Positions 33,930 through 41,327 of a DNA stretch of 48,721 bases are shown in pieces. The notes beneath the pieces are model-generated. The model searched no databases. It had not been told where the DNA came from and was given only the letters and a program-made list of their open reading frames with translations. The position numbers and the translations under genes are program-made. The DNA is from Rhodobacterales bacterium UBA3080. Its GTDB lineage: Bacteria > Pseudomonadota > Alphaproteobacteria > Rhodobacterales > Rhodobacteraceae. The stretch spans positions 17,602-66,322 of the forward strand of contig DFBM01000010.1 in NCBI GenBank assembly GCA_002366645.1. Direction: 5' to 3'. Every line of letters begins with the position of its first letter. Position 1 is the first letter of the stretch.

Positions 33930-33976
33930 ATAATCGGCGGGTTCTCGCCCGTTGGTTGCTTGCACGATTATTAGGA

Positions 33977-34021
33977 TTGGATGTCTACTCGCATTAAGTT
34001 ATTATACAATCACTTAATGCG
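33977..34021 (+). promoter_or_regulatory. Promoter with operator-like inverted repeat around the -10 box
   Basis: TTGGAT (33977-33982), a 17-bp spacer, and TATTAT (34000-34005) form a reasonable sigma-70-type promoter. A perfect 10-bp inverted repeat, CGCATTAAGT (33990-33999) and ACTTAATGCG (34012-34021), brackets the -10 box: one arm in the spacer and the other about where transcription would begin. This fits a repressor operator. There is no T run after the second arm, so it is not a terminator. It drives the gene starting at 34045. Confidence 0.65.
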
Positions 34022-34044
34022 ACCCAGAAACAATCGAGCATAAC

Positions 34045-34389
34045 ATGATCAAGACTTTATCTACCATCTTTACGATTACAATGCTGGCAACAGCAGCGCA
34101 GGCTAGCGAAATCGGAACGTATCTCCGTGACGACGTCGAACCAATCACAGCGCGCGTCGAGAACGGATTGCTTTACTGCACACGCGTCAGCGACGGGTTT
34201 GAACTGTGTAACGGAATGTCGAAACAAGATGACGGGTCGTGGCATGGTGAAAAACTCAAGAACCCGGACATGCCCGCTTTTATGAAGTTTACGGGCACAA
34301 TATCGTTTGACGAAAGCCAAATGGTCCTAAGAGGTTGCACTATGAAAGGTAAAGTCTGCAAATCGCAGACTTGGCCAGAGCAACAATAA
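34045..34389 (+). CDS. Exported DUF2147-like small protein
   Basis: A 114-residue protein with a signal peptide (MIKTLSTIFTITMLATAAQA, cleavage before SEIG). Four cysteines (45, 55, 98 and 105) could form two disulfides in the periplasm. The C-terminal half (GSWHGEKLKNPD..., then TISFDES, and LRGCTMKGKVCKSQTW) resembles the end of DUF2147 proteins, whose role is not established. The N-terminal half is less typical, so the family call is tentative. It appears monocistronic, driven by the operator-bearing promoter just upstream, and is convergent with the ABC transporter operon (14-bp gap). Confidence 0.68.
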   Translation: MIKTLSTIFTITMLATAAQASEIGTYLRDDVEPITARVENGLLYCTRVSDGFELCNGMSKQDDGSWHGEKLKNPDMPAFMKFTGTISFDESQMVLRGCTMKGKVCKSQTWPEQQ

Positions 34390-34403
34390 TTAGCGACTCT
34401 CGA

Positions 34404-35243
34404 TTACCGGATAAATTGTGGTTTAAACCGGAACTTCACCTTCTGAACCGGCGCGATGTGTCGGTTCAGGCGGGCATTTGCCCAGCCGAATACTGCGATA
34501 ATCAACAAAGTGAAGGCCACGAAATACACCGCGATAATCGGGTACGACACAAACGGGTTGAAGGTTTTGTCGGCAAAGTAGCTGGCGTAGTAAAGCGCAT
34601 CCCCGCTCTGCCGCCATGCTGGAAACCCCGAGAAAAACACGAGCGTTGTGGCGTGAAACATGAAGATGGCTTCGTTGGTGTAGCTTGGCCACGCAAGGCG
34701 CAGCATAGCGGGCCAAATGATACGACGGAATTTACGGAAACCTGACATGCCGAACGCATCGGCAGCTTCGACGTCGCCTTTAGGTACAGACTGTAACGCG
34801 CCGTAAAAAATTTCGCCGGAGTAAGCCGAGGTGTTCAGGAACAAAACGACCACCGCCCCCAACCAGGCTTTGGTAAGCCAGCGGGTTTCGGCAGTGATGA
34901 TCGCGAAACCCAGATTGATATCGATACCTGCCTTCGGAATAAGCACGAAGATTTCGTAGGCTAGGAAGAACTGTATGAATAGTGGTGAGCCGCGAAATAC
35001 AAAAATAAACGCCTTGGCTGGAACGGAGGCCCATGGACTTGTACTGGCTTTCCCGACGGCCACCAGCGTTGCCAACCCAAATCCCAGAACCATAGCGAAA
35101 ACGGCAAAGTAGATGTTCCAGATCATACCGGACCCGATCAGAACAAACTGGTCGCACAACGTGATGTCTGTCTTTGGTAACAGGCGTTCACCGATCCCGA
35201 TCGACCGCAACCCGTAGTCCATGAGGGTGTCATAACAACTCAT
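34404..35243 (-). CDS. Polar amino-acid ABC transporter permease (HisM/ArtM type)
   Basis: A 279-residue inner-membrane permease. The EAA loop fits QSVPKGDVEAADAFGMSGFRKFRRIIWPAMLRLAWPSYTNE, with the amino-acid-transporter-type E-A-A-x-x-x-G pattern. About five membrane helices precede and follow it. It forms a heterodimer with the permease encoded just upstream, whose stop overlaps its start by 4 bp (ATGA). It is the last gene of the four-gene operon. Confidence 0.91.
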   Translation of the reverse strand: MSCYDTLMDYGLRSIGIGERLLPKTDITLCDQFVLIGSGMIWNIYFAVFAMVLGFGLATLVAVGKASTSPWASVPAKAFIFVFRGSPLFIQFFLAYEIFVLIPKAGIDINLGFAIITAETRWLTKAWLGAVVVLFLNTSAYSGEIFYGALQSVPKGDVEAADAFGMSGFRKFRRIIWPAMLRLAWPSYTNEAIFMFHATTLVFFSGFPAWRQSGDALYYASYFADKTFNPFVSYPIIAVYFVAFTLLIIAVFGWANARLNRHIAPVQKVKFRFKPQFIR

Positions 35244-36115
35244 GCCGTCACCTTCAGCGCTTCACCGCCAAGTGTGGCCTGCCCGTGGGAAAGCTTTCTC
35301 GTCAGGCGCGCAAACACCTTTTCACTTGCCCACGTCATAAACAGGTAAAAAACCAGCAGGAAGGCAAAATAGTATAACCGCCAATCCGGATGCGGATAGG
35401 CGAACCGACTGGTTTTGGAGCCGCCAAGTTCCCGAGCCCAATATACAATATCCTCGACGCCAAGCAGGAACAGCAAAGGTGTAGCTTTGATGAGGATCAT
35501 CCAGAGGTTCGTCAAACCTGGTAGCGCATAAACCCACATCTGCGGCACTTGAATACGCCAGAAAACCTGACGCTGTGTCATGCCAAAGGCTTCGCCGGTT
35601 TCAAGTTGGCCACGGGGTACGGCATTCATTCCGCCGTATAGTGTGTTGGCAGCAAACGCGCCGAAAACCAGCGCAAAGGCCACAAGTGCGAGCGAAAAAC
35701 CGTAAGCTTCATGCATCCATTGCGGCGAGGAGCCCAGCGGCATTTTTGCAGCCGTGCAGACAACAAAATCGTTGCCTTGGCGGATGGGCTCCAGAACATC
35801 GGGGCATTTCACGCGATGCCGAAAATACTCGATACCCTGATCCATTGCGATGGGGACGAACAGGAAGAAAATAATATCGGGAACGCCGCGTACGACGTTT
35901 GTGTAAATCATGCCGAGCCAACGAAGTGGCGGGATGCTGGATTTGCGCGCCATAGCACCACTGAACCCGAGCACCATCACCACAGGCGCCGTCAACGCGA
36001 GCAGCAGCAAAACCGTGCCAAAGCTTGCATAAAAGGCCTGATGCTTACCTGTCGTCAGATAACACATCCACCAGTTAATGCCTTCGAGGCTTGAGGGGTC
36101 AGCGCACATTTCCAT
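35240..36115 (-). CDS. Polar amino-acid ABC transporter permease (HisQ/ArtQ type)
   Basis: A 291-residue inner-membrane permease with an EAA loop at NAVPRGQLETGEAFGMTQRQVFWRIQVPQMW. Several membrane helices follow an N-terminal periplasmic stretch; the first helix is around FGTVLLLLALTAPVVMVLGF. It is longer than typical HisQ (about 230 residues), with an inserted periplasmic loop including CPDVLEPIRQGNDFVVCTAAKM, where two cysteines could pair. It pairs with the next permease. The gap from the binding-protein gene holds a stable hairpin. Confidence 0.9.
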   Translation of the reverse strand: MEMCADPSSLEGINWWMCYLTTGKHQAFYASFGTVLLLLALTAPVVMVLGFSGAMARKSSIPPLRWLGMIYTNVVRGVPDIIFFLFVPIAMDQGIEYFRHRVKCPDVLEPIRQGNDFVVCTAAKMPLGSSPQWMHEAYGFSLALVAFALVFGAFAANTLYGGMNAVPRGQLETGEAFGMTQRQVFWRIQVPQMWVYALPGLTNLWMILIKATPLLFLLGVEDIVYWARELGGSKTSRFAYPHPDWRLYYFAFLLVFYLFMTWASEKVFARLTRKLSHGQATLGGEALKVTA

Positions 36116-36130
36116 GGGGATGCCTGGTTT

Positions 36131-36159
36131 TCGAGGGGCTGCACATGGCCGCCCCCCGA
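36131..36159 (-). other. Intercistronic hairpin after the binding-protein gene
   Basis: On the minus-strand transcript TCGGGGGGC pairs with GCCCCTCGA (nine pairs, one G-U) around an 11-nt loop. It begins 9 nt after the stop of the solute-binding gene and ends 15 nt before the start codon of the first permease. No T run follows. Such structures after binding-protein genes often stabilise the upstream mRNA segment, so the binding protein outnumbers the permeases; here that is inference. Confidence 0.6.
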
Positions 36160-36168
36160 GATTTCAGT

Positions 36169-36894
36169 TTAGTATGAAGCTTCGCGGCCGTCGAACCATT
36201 TGGCGATAAGCGCGTTCAGGCTACCGTCCGCTTTCATCTGGTCGATTGCTGCGTTAAGGGCGGCCTTCAGTTCAGCATCGCTTTCGCGAACGCCCACACC
36301 AATTCCGCCACCGATTGCTACGTCGTCACCGACAAAGATCAGCTCGCCATTGCTTTCGTTCACGATATCCGCAAGGAACGCGAAATCGGCCAAAACAGCG
36401 TCAGCCTCGCCGGAGCGCACCGCAGCAACAGTTTCGTCTGGTGTCGAGAATTCAACCACAGTTGCGCCGGAACTGGCAACGTAACCGGCCTGAATGGTCG
36501 CAGTTTGCGCAGCAACCACACCATTAACAACATCGTCGCTAGCACCGGCAAGCGCCATGTAAGCGCTCGGATCTGGCGGGAAGTATTCCTGCGTGAAGTC
36601 GATAACTTCGTCGCGCTCGTCAGTAATCGACATGCCCGCGATGATCGTATCGTAGTTGCCCGAAACGAGGTTAGGAATGATCGAATCCCAGTCGTTTGTC
36701 ACCCAAACACAATCCAGATTTGCAATCGCACAAATAGCGTCACCGACTTCGCGCTCGAAACCGTCAACTTCGCCGGCATCGTTGATGAAGTTATACGGAG
36801 GATAGGCGCCCTCAGTGCCCATGCGCACCGTTTCAGCAGCAGCTGCACCGGCAGTCATAGCAGCGATGGACGCCGCAAGTACTAATTTTCTCAT
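36169..36894 (-). CDS. Amino-acid ABC transporter periplasmic binding protein
   Basis: A 241-residue solute-binding protein of the SBP_bac_3 family. The signal peptide is MRKLVLAASIAAMTAGAAAA, cleaved before ETVRMGTE. The mature start GTEGAYPPYNF and GEVDGFEREVGDAICA are characteristic of the lysine/arginine/ornithine, histidine and octopine binding proteins. TDERDEVIDFTQEYF is the hinge-region signature. It delivers a polar (probably basic) amino acid to the permeases. The exact ligand is not decidable from sequence by eye. Confidence 0.92.
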   Translation of the reverse strand: MRKLVLAASIAAMTAGAAAAETVRMGTEGAYPPYNFINDAGEVDGFEREVGDAICAIANLDCVWVTNDWDSIIPNLVSGNYDTIIAGMSITDERDEVIDFTQEYFPPDPSAYMALAGASDDVVNGVVAAQTATIQAGYVASSGATVVEFSTPDETVAAVRSGEADAVLADFAFLADIVNESNGELIFVGDDVAIGGGIGVGVRESDAELKAALNAAIDQMKADGSLNALIAKWFDGREASY

Positions 36895-36907
36895 CGTTAT
36901 CTCCTTG

Positions 36908-36921
36908 AAAGTTTAAACTTT
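36908..36921. other. 14-bp perfect palindrome at the end of the ABC ATPase gene
   Basis: AAAGTTTAAACTTT covers the stop codon of the ATPase gene (36913-36915) and ends 14 bp before the binding-protein start. It is AT-rich, so any RNA hairpin would be weak. It could be a regulatory site for a secondary promoter or a chance palindrome. Confidence 0.3.
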
Positions 36922-37695
36922 ATATTGAGCCATTGTGGCGGAAAGAAACTGTCGCAGCCGTTCCGACTTCGGATTTCCGAACACTTCGTCCGGAGCCCCC
37001 TCTTCTTCTATCAACCCTTGATGAAGAAAAATTACGTGATCGGCAACGTCGCGCGCAAGCTTCATATCATGGGTAACGATAATCATTGTCCTGCCCTCGA
37101 TAGCAAGTGCTTTAATCACTTTTACCACTTCGGCTTCAAGCTCCGGATCGAGCGCGCTCGTCGGCTCGTCGAACAGCATCGCGACAGGCTCCATCGCCAG
37201 CGCCCGCGCAATAGCGGCTCGTTGCTGCTGACCACCCGAAAGCTGCGCCGGGTAGGCATCGCATTTGTCACCGATTCCAACCTTTTCCAGAAGTTCACGG
37301 CCAAGCGTTTCAGCCTCGGTCTTATCCTTGCCCAGAACCGAGATCGGAGCCTCGGTTACATTTTCCAAAATGCTAAGGTGCGACCACAGATTGAATTGCT
37401 GGAATACCATCGACAGCTTCGAGCGCAGTTTAATGATCTGTTTAGGGTTCGCAGGTTTTCGTTCGGACTTGCCGTTTTTCCACTGCACCAGATCGCCGTT
37501 GAAGGTAATATCGCCTTGTTGGCATATTTCCAAAAGGTTCGCACAACGTAGCAAAGTGCTCTTTCCGGAACCGGACGAACCGATGAGAACAACCACCTCG
37601 CCCATGTTGGCGTGGAGGTCGATACCCTTCAAAACTTCCAGAGAACCGAATTTTTTGTGAATATTTTTTAACGTAATTATCGGAGTTTCAGTCAT
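36913..37695 (-). CDS. Polar amino-acid ABC transporter ATP-binding protein
   Basis: A 260-residue ABC ATPase of the HisP/GlnQ type, the first gene of the operon. Walker A is GSSGSGKST, the Q-loop is in MVFQQFNLWSHLSI, the signature is LSGGQQQR, Walker B is VAMLFDEPTSALDPE, and the H-loop is in IIVTHDM. The insert VQWKNGKSERKPANP is typical of the histidine/octopine transporter ATPases. It powers amino-acid import with the two permeases. The start is ATG at 37695; the upstream 210 bp shares the region with the divergent CAP gene. Confidence 0.94.
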   Translation of the reverse strand: MTETPIITLKNIHKKFGSLEVLKGIDLHANMGEVVVLIGSSGSGKSTLLRCANLLEICQQGDITFNGDLVQWKNGKSERKPANPKQIIKLRSKLSMVFQQFNLWSHLSILENVTEAPISVLGKDKTEAETLGRELLEKVGIGDKCDAYPAQLSGGQQQRAAIARALAMEPVAMLFDEPTSALDPELEAEVVKVIKALAIEGRTMIIVTHDMKLARDVADHVIFLHQGLIEEEGAPDEVFGNPKSERLRQFLSATMAQYKV

Positions 37696-37844
37696 TATGC
37701 CCTTTTTGGCTCTAATTAACGCATTGTTGCGCTGACTCTATTTAGTTGAGCCGGGGAATAGCAATACAATATCTGTAAAACTTTCACGCAAAATAACAAA
37801 AATATCACAGTTAAACATGAATTAGATGCGACTTTGTGGGCAAA

Positions 37845-37872
37845 TTGACATTTCAAATACGGTCACTATTCT
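37845..37872 (+). promoter_or_regulatory. Candidate sigma-70-type promoter for the CAP-domain gene
   Basis: TTGACA (37845-37850) and TATTCT (37867-37872) are separated by 16 bp in the AT-rich gap between the ABC operon and the CAP gene. The rest of this gap (37696-37844) is AT-rich with no clear gene or stem-loop; it must hold the ABC operon promoter on the other strand, which I cannot place. Confidence 0.5.
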
Positions 37873-37963
37873 CGGCTTTTTGTAAACAGTAAACTTTCCT
37901 TCAGTTTTGTTCAGTACCAGTACAAGTCGACAGTTCGCCGGCCTCACAATTCTGGTTTTTTGC

Positions 37964-38605
37964 ATGGCACGCTCATTCGCTGCCCTGATGGCATTTTTCG
38001 CCTTGGGAATATTCTGGACCACTGCCGCCACTGCCTCGCAAAGCAGTTGCTCGTCGCCGCTTGTTGGCAATGCGGACAACCGCACGGTTTCGGCCGACGC
38101 GCTGGATCAGGAACTATTCAATGCTGCCGTGCTACACTACGTGAATATTGAGCGCTGCAAGCGCGGACTTTCGCCGCTACGTTCGGACAACACCCTTATT
38201 CGCGCGACGCGCCAACACGCCCTTCACATGGCTTCAAACGCCTATGTAAGTCATAACTCCAAACAAGCCGGATACCGTAATCTACAAGACCGCCTGTCAA
38301 AAGCGCGGGTGAACTACCGGATCGCCGGTGAGAACGTCGCCAAAAGCTTTGTCTTTGCATTCGACCGCCGGAACGTCGGCGCACAATCCGCCTGCAACTT
38401 CCGCTTCAAAAGCACGGGCGGCGCCGTGCCACGCCACACCTACGATAGCCTAGCCAAAGACTTGGTGGTTCTATGGATGGAGTCGCCGACTCACCGTAGC
38501 AACATCCTCCACACATCGTTCCGCCGCGCAGGTGCAACGATTGGTGTCAACAACGACCCGAGTTTTTGCGGGACGGTGTACGTGGCGCAGAATTTCGCGA
38601 ATTAA
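37964..38605 (+). CDS. Exported CAP-domain (SCP/PR1-like) protein
   Basis: A 213-residue protein. I place the start at ATG 37964, which gives a signal peptide (ARSFAALMAFFALGIFWTTAATA); an in-frame TTG at 37907 is possible, and neither has a good ribosome site. The CAP domain is visible: AVLHYVNIERCKRGLSPL, RQHALHMASN, YVSHNS, the GENVA box, VLWMESPTHRSNIL and AGATIGV. Bacterial CAP proteins are secreted and of mixed or unknown function. Several cysteines suggest disulfides. It faces the repeat-rich lipoprotein gene across a shared terminator. Confidence 0.84.
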   Translation: MARSFAALMAFFALGIFWTTAATASQSSCSSPLVGNADNRTVSADALDQELFNAAVLHYVNIERCKRGLSPLRSDNTLIRATRQHALHMASNAYVSHNSKQAGYRNLQDRLSKARVNYRIAGENVAKSFVFAFDRRNVGAQSACNFRFKSTGGAVPRHTYDSLAKDLVVLWMESPTHRSNILHTSFRRAGATIGVNNDPSFCGTVYVAQNFAN

Positions 38606-38615
38606 ATTGAAAAAA

Positions 38616-38642
38616 AAACGGCGCCAACTAGTGGCGCCGTTT
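38616..38642. terminator. Bidirectional rho-independent terminator
   Basis: An 11-bp perfect stem AAACGGCGCCA / TGGCGCCGTTT with a 5-nt loop (ACTAG). On the plus strand it is followed by TTTCAATTTCAATTT; on the minus strand by a run of eight T then CAATTT. It therefore terminates both the CAP gene and the convergent lipoprotein gene, and is strongest for the minus strand. Confidence 0.9.
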
Positions 38643-38661
38643 CAATTTCAATTTCATTTAA

Positions 38662-39297
38662 TTATTCGGCTACAACTAAGTCATTATCCAATAGCCATTG
38701 CAAATAGGCTTGGTAATCGACACGATTATTGACATTCCAAAGTAGGAAGGTTTGCTCGGCAATCGACAGTTGGTCAAAGCCTTTGGAGCCAGCGGAACCG
38801 CCCCTGTTTCCGCTATTACCGTTGTTTCCATTGTTCCCGCTGTTTCCGCTGTTATTCCCGCCGCTATTGTTTTCAGCATTATTGTTAGGCTGCGAACCGC
38901 CCGGGGCATCCTGATCACCATTGCCCCAACCATTGTTTCCGCCACTGCCACCTGGTGGTGTTGTGCCACCGCCGTCACCGGGTGGTGTTGTGCCACCGCC
39001 GTCACCGGGTGGTGTTGTGCCACCTGATGGTGGAGCTGGAATAGCAGGACCTTCGTCGTTCGGATTCGTCACGAACAAACCCAAAACTTCAGGTTCCGGA
39101 ATACAGGCTTGATCGTCTATTATCGGGAAGCCTTCTTTTGTAAAGATTACAGGTGCGGGTTCGCCGCTACAATATGCGACCCATACGCCGTTGGCGTCAT
39201 AAAAACCGCCGGCGGCTTCGCCGTCACCACTGCCATTTACTCCGGTACATGCGCCCACAAACAGCAGACCACACGCCGCAAAAAACTGACGTTTCAT
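38662..39297 (-). CDS. Repeat-rich lipoprotein, Gly/Asn/Pro low complexity
   Basis: A 211-residue protein with a lipoprotein signal (MKRQFFAACGLLFVGAC; the lipobox VGAC puts the lipidated Cys at 17). A folded-looking stretch with two or three cysteines follows, then repeats of GGGTTPPGD, a long Gly/Asn/Ser tract (NNSGGNNSGNSGNNG..., about residues 125-165) and a short helical end (SIAEQTFLLWNVNNRVDYQAYLQWLL). The low-complexity tract looks like a flexible spacer on the cell surface. I do not recognise the family. The C-terminal helix may bind a partner. Confidence 0.75.
   Translation of the reverse strand: MKRQFFAACGLLFVGACTGVNGSGDGEAAGGFYDANGVWVAYCSGEPAPVIFTKEGFPIIDDQACIPEPEVLGLFVTNPNDEGPAIPAPPSGGTTPPGDGGGTTPPGDGGGTTPPGGSGGNNGWGNGDQDAPGGSQPNNNAENNSGGNNSGNSGNNGNNGNSGNRGGSAGSKGFDQLSIAEQTFLLWNVNNRVDYQAYLQWLLDNDLVVAE
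38954..39024 (-). repeat. 27-bp tandem repeats coding for GGGTTPPGD
   Basis: Two identical 27-bp units (38954-38980, 38981-39007) and a partial third lie within the lipoprotein gene. They are in frame, so copy-number change would alter the protein by nine residues without a frameshift. The near-identical DNA implies recent duplication or ongoing slippage. Confidence 0.85.
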
Positions 39298-39311
39298 CGA
39301 TCAGACTCCTA

Positions 39312-39343
39312 AATACTAGTTACTCAAAAAATACTATTTACTC
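39312..39343. repeat. Two 14-bp direct repeats upstream of the lipoprotein gene
   Basis: AATACTAGTTACTC and AATACTATTTACTC differ at one base and start 18 bp apart, just upstream of the lipoprotein start (39297). The rest of the 212-bp gap (39298-39509) is AT-rich and holds the divergent promoters of this gene and dapE; no gene or clear -35/-10 pair was seen. The repeats could be binding sites. Confidence 0.4.
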
Positions 39344-39509
39344 TCAGTGCCCACCAATACTGACGAATCATTTATGCCATATTCGTAATTTTTTGTCGAA
39401 TCATCCTCACGTTCGATCACAAATACCGGCCCTACCGTGATGTAGGCAACTTGCCAATTCTTTCAAAATACCCGATGGTCCGATCCCGAATAAATGTGAG
39501 GAACCCGCC

Positions 39510-40649
39510 GTGACCGACCCAGAAGCCCTGACAGCCCAGTTAATCCGATGCCCATCCGTGACCCCTGTAGAGGGCGGCGCATTGCAGTTGCTCGACCGGG
39601 TGTTGACGGGGGCGGGGTTCACGACGACTCGGGTTGACCGGAACGGTACGTCCAATCTTTTTGCCAGATGGGGTGGGCAGACGAATGGGCGAACTTTCGG
39701 ATTTAACGGGCATACAGATGTTGTTCCCGTCGGCGATGTAGATGCCTGGACGGTGGACCCATTCGGCGCCGAAGTGAAAGACGGGTTCATGTACGGGCGC
39801 GGTGCGACAGATATGAAGTCTGGCGTGGCGGCCTTTGCTGCCGCTGCGATAGATTTCATCGCTGACACCCCGCCGACGGGATCCATCGTTCTGGCGATCA
39901 CCGGTGACGAGGAAGGCGATGCCACGGATGGCACCGTCGCCCTGCTCGACTGGATGGATGCACATGGCGAGAAGATCGACCACTGTCTCGTCGGAGAGCC
40001 AACTTCACCGAACACTATGGGTGAGATGATGAAGATAGGTCGACGCGGCTCGATGACGGCGTATTTTACGCTGACGGGGGTGCAGGGCCATTCAGCGTAT
40101 CCGCATCGGGCGAACAATCCGCTGCCGGCGATGGCAAAGTTGATTGATCGTCTGGCGAGTCACGAGCTGGACAGAGGGACTGAACATTTCGATGCCTCTA
40201 CTTTGGCTGTAACCACAATTGATACCGGAAATCCGGCGAATAATGTCATTCCCGCGCAAAGCCGCGCAACGGTTAACATCCGGTTTAACGACGATCATAC
40301 TTCCGATGAGCTAACGGGTTGGTTGCGTTCGGTTGCGGACGAAGTTGCCGAGGAAACCGGTATTAAAGTCGAAATGCGCACGCAGGTATCGGGAGAAAGC
40401 TTCATCACCGCCCCCGGTGAATTGTCATCGATGATCAGCGATGCCGTGGAAGCGGAAACCGGGGTGAAGCCGGAAATGTCTACTTCGGGCGGAACTTCGG
40501 ACGCGAGGTTTGTTAAAAACCACTGTCCGGTTGTCGAGTTCGGTCTTGTTGGGAAAACCATGCACCAAGTTGATGAACGGGTGGAAATCTCGCAAATTCA
40601 TCAACTCAAGGCTATATACACCCGTATTTTGAAGGAATATTTCGCCTAA
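39510..40649 (+). CDS. dapE: Succinyl-diaminopimelate desuccinylase
   Basis: A 379-residue M20-family metallohydrolase. Metal ligands are seen at His68 (GHTD, with catalytic Asp70), Asp101 (GRGATDMKSG) and Glu134/Glu135 (TGDEEGD), with a late SGGTSDARF and the His of TMHQVDE. The pattern and length match DapE, which removes succinate from N-succinyl-LL-2,6-diaminopimelate in lysine and peptidoglycan precursor synthesis. It is preceded by GAGGAA, 6 nt from a GTG start. No other dap genes are adjacent. Convergent with a GNAT gene. Confidence 0.95.
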   Translation: MTDPEALTAQLIRCPSVTPVEGGALQLLDRVLTGAGFTTTRVDRNGTSNLFARWGGQTNGRTFGFNGHTDVVPVGDVDAWTVDPFGAEVKDGFMYGRGATDMKSGVAAFAAAAIDFIADTPPTGSIVLAITGDEEGDATDGTVALLDWMDAHGEKIDHCLVGEPTSPNTMGEMMKIGRRGSMTAYFTLTGVQGHSAYPHRANNPLPAMAKLIDRLASHELDRGTEHFDASTLAVTTIDTGNPANNVIPAQSRATVNIRFNDDHTSDELTGWLRSVADEVAEETGIKVEMRTQVSGESFITAPGELSSMISDAVEAETGVKPEMSTSGGTSDARFVKNHCPVVEFGLVGKTMHQVDERVEISQIHQLKAIYTRILKEYFA

Positions 40650-40659
40650 AGCATGTTGG

Positions 40660-41157
40660 CTAGTCCCACTTCCTTATCAACCCCTTAACGCCTTCAAACG
40701 CCCCATCAACCAGAGCTTTAGCCAGTAGACGATCAGGATTGGTCGGAGGCGGAAAATCAAGCAACGCGGCAAATTCGCGGGTGAACCCGTATTTTCGGTA
40801 ATATGGTTCGTCGCCAATAAGGATGACCCGCGACCAGTTGGCTTCGATGGCTAGTTCAAGGGATTCCGAAACCAGCACCCGCCCCAAGCCTTCGCCCTGA
40901 CGGGTTGGGTGCACCGCCACTGGCCCCAGAAGCAAGGCGGGATCACCGGCTTCACCAATGCGCACAGGCCAGTAGCGGATGGCGCCGGCAACTATGTTGA
41001 ACTCGTCACGGGCAACCAGCGAAAGCTCTGCAATGCGGTTGATATCCTCGCGTAGACGATAGGAACTGAGCGCCGTACGACCGGGCGCAAAAGCAAGATC
41101 GTAGAGGTATTCGACCTCGGGCAAATCATCAGGGAGTTCAGGGGCGATACGAAACAT
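40660..41157 (-). CDS. GNAT-family N-acetyltransferase
   Basis: A 165-residue protein. The acetyl-CoA loop is LGPVAVHPTRQGEGLGRVLVSESLELA (Q/R-x-x-G-x-G/A type), followed by a strand VILIGDEPYYRKYGF. This is the YhbS-like branch of GNAT acetyltransferases. The start at MFRIAPELP (41157) fits; upstream in-frame codons look non-coding. The substrate is unknown. Confidence 0.85.
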   Translation of the reverse strand: MFRIAPELPDDLPEVEYLYDLAFAPGRTALSSYRLREDINRIAELSLVARDEFNIVAGAIRYWPVRIGEAGDPALLLGPVAVHPTRQGEGLGRVLVSESLELAIEANWSRVILIGDEPYYRKYGFTREFAALLDFPPPTNPDRLLAKALVDGAFEGVKGLIRKWD

Positions 41158-41327
41158 TGAAAGAGCAACCGACACGTGGAAAAGAATGACAAACACGACC
41201 CGTTTAGGGCAGCAACCTATCCTCGTCGATAAATCTTGATGCGCATGGGGTGGTTTCCTTAAATGCCTCTCGACACTTGGCTAACATGCTCCTAGCTTTT
41301 CGGCAAATGAAAGAAGAGGAAGCTTAG

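Noticed and set aside
33990..34021. Inverted repeat as a terminator of the pseudouridine synthase gene
   Set aside because: Low GC arms, a 12-nt loop and no T run after it; it overlaps a credible promoter instead.
37907..37963. Longer N-terminus for the CAP protein from TTG 37907
   Set aside because: The extra 19 residues add a second hydrophobic stretch before a complete signal peptide and have no good ribosome site. Kept only as an alternative.
38954..39024. Tandem repeats as a possible CRISPR array
   Set aside because: The units are directly adjacent with no spacers and are in frame within a lipoprotein gene.
39407..40117. 236-codon antisense frame over dapE
   Set aside because: dapE is clearly coding with all metal ligands; the antisense translation is Ser/Pro-rich without motifs.
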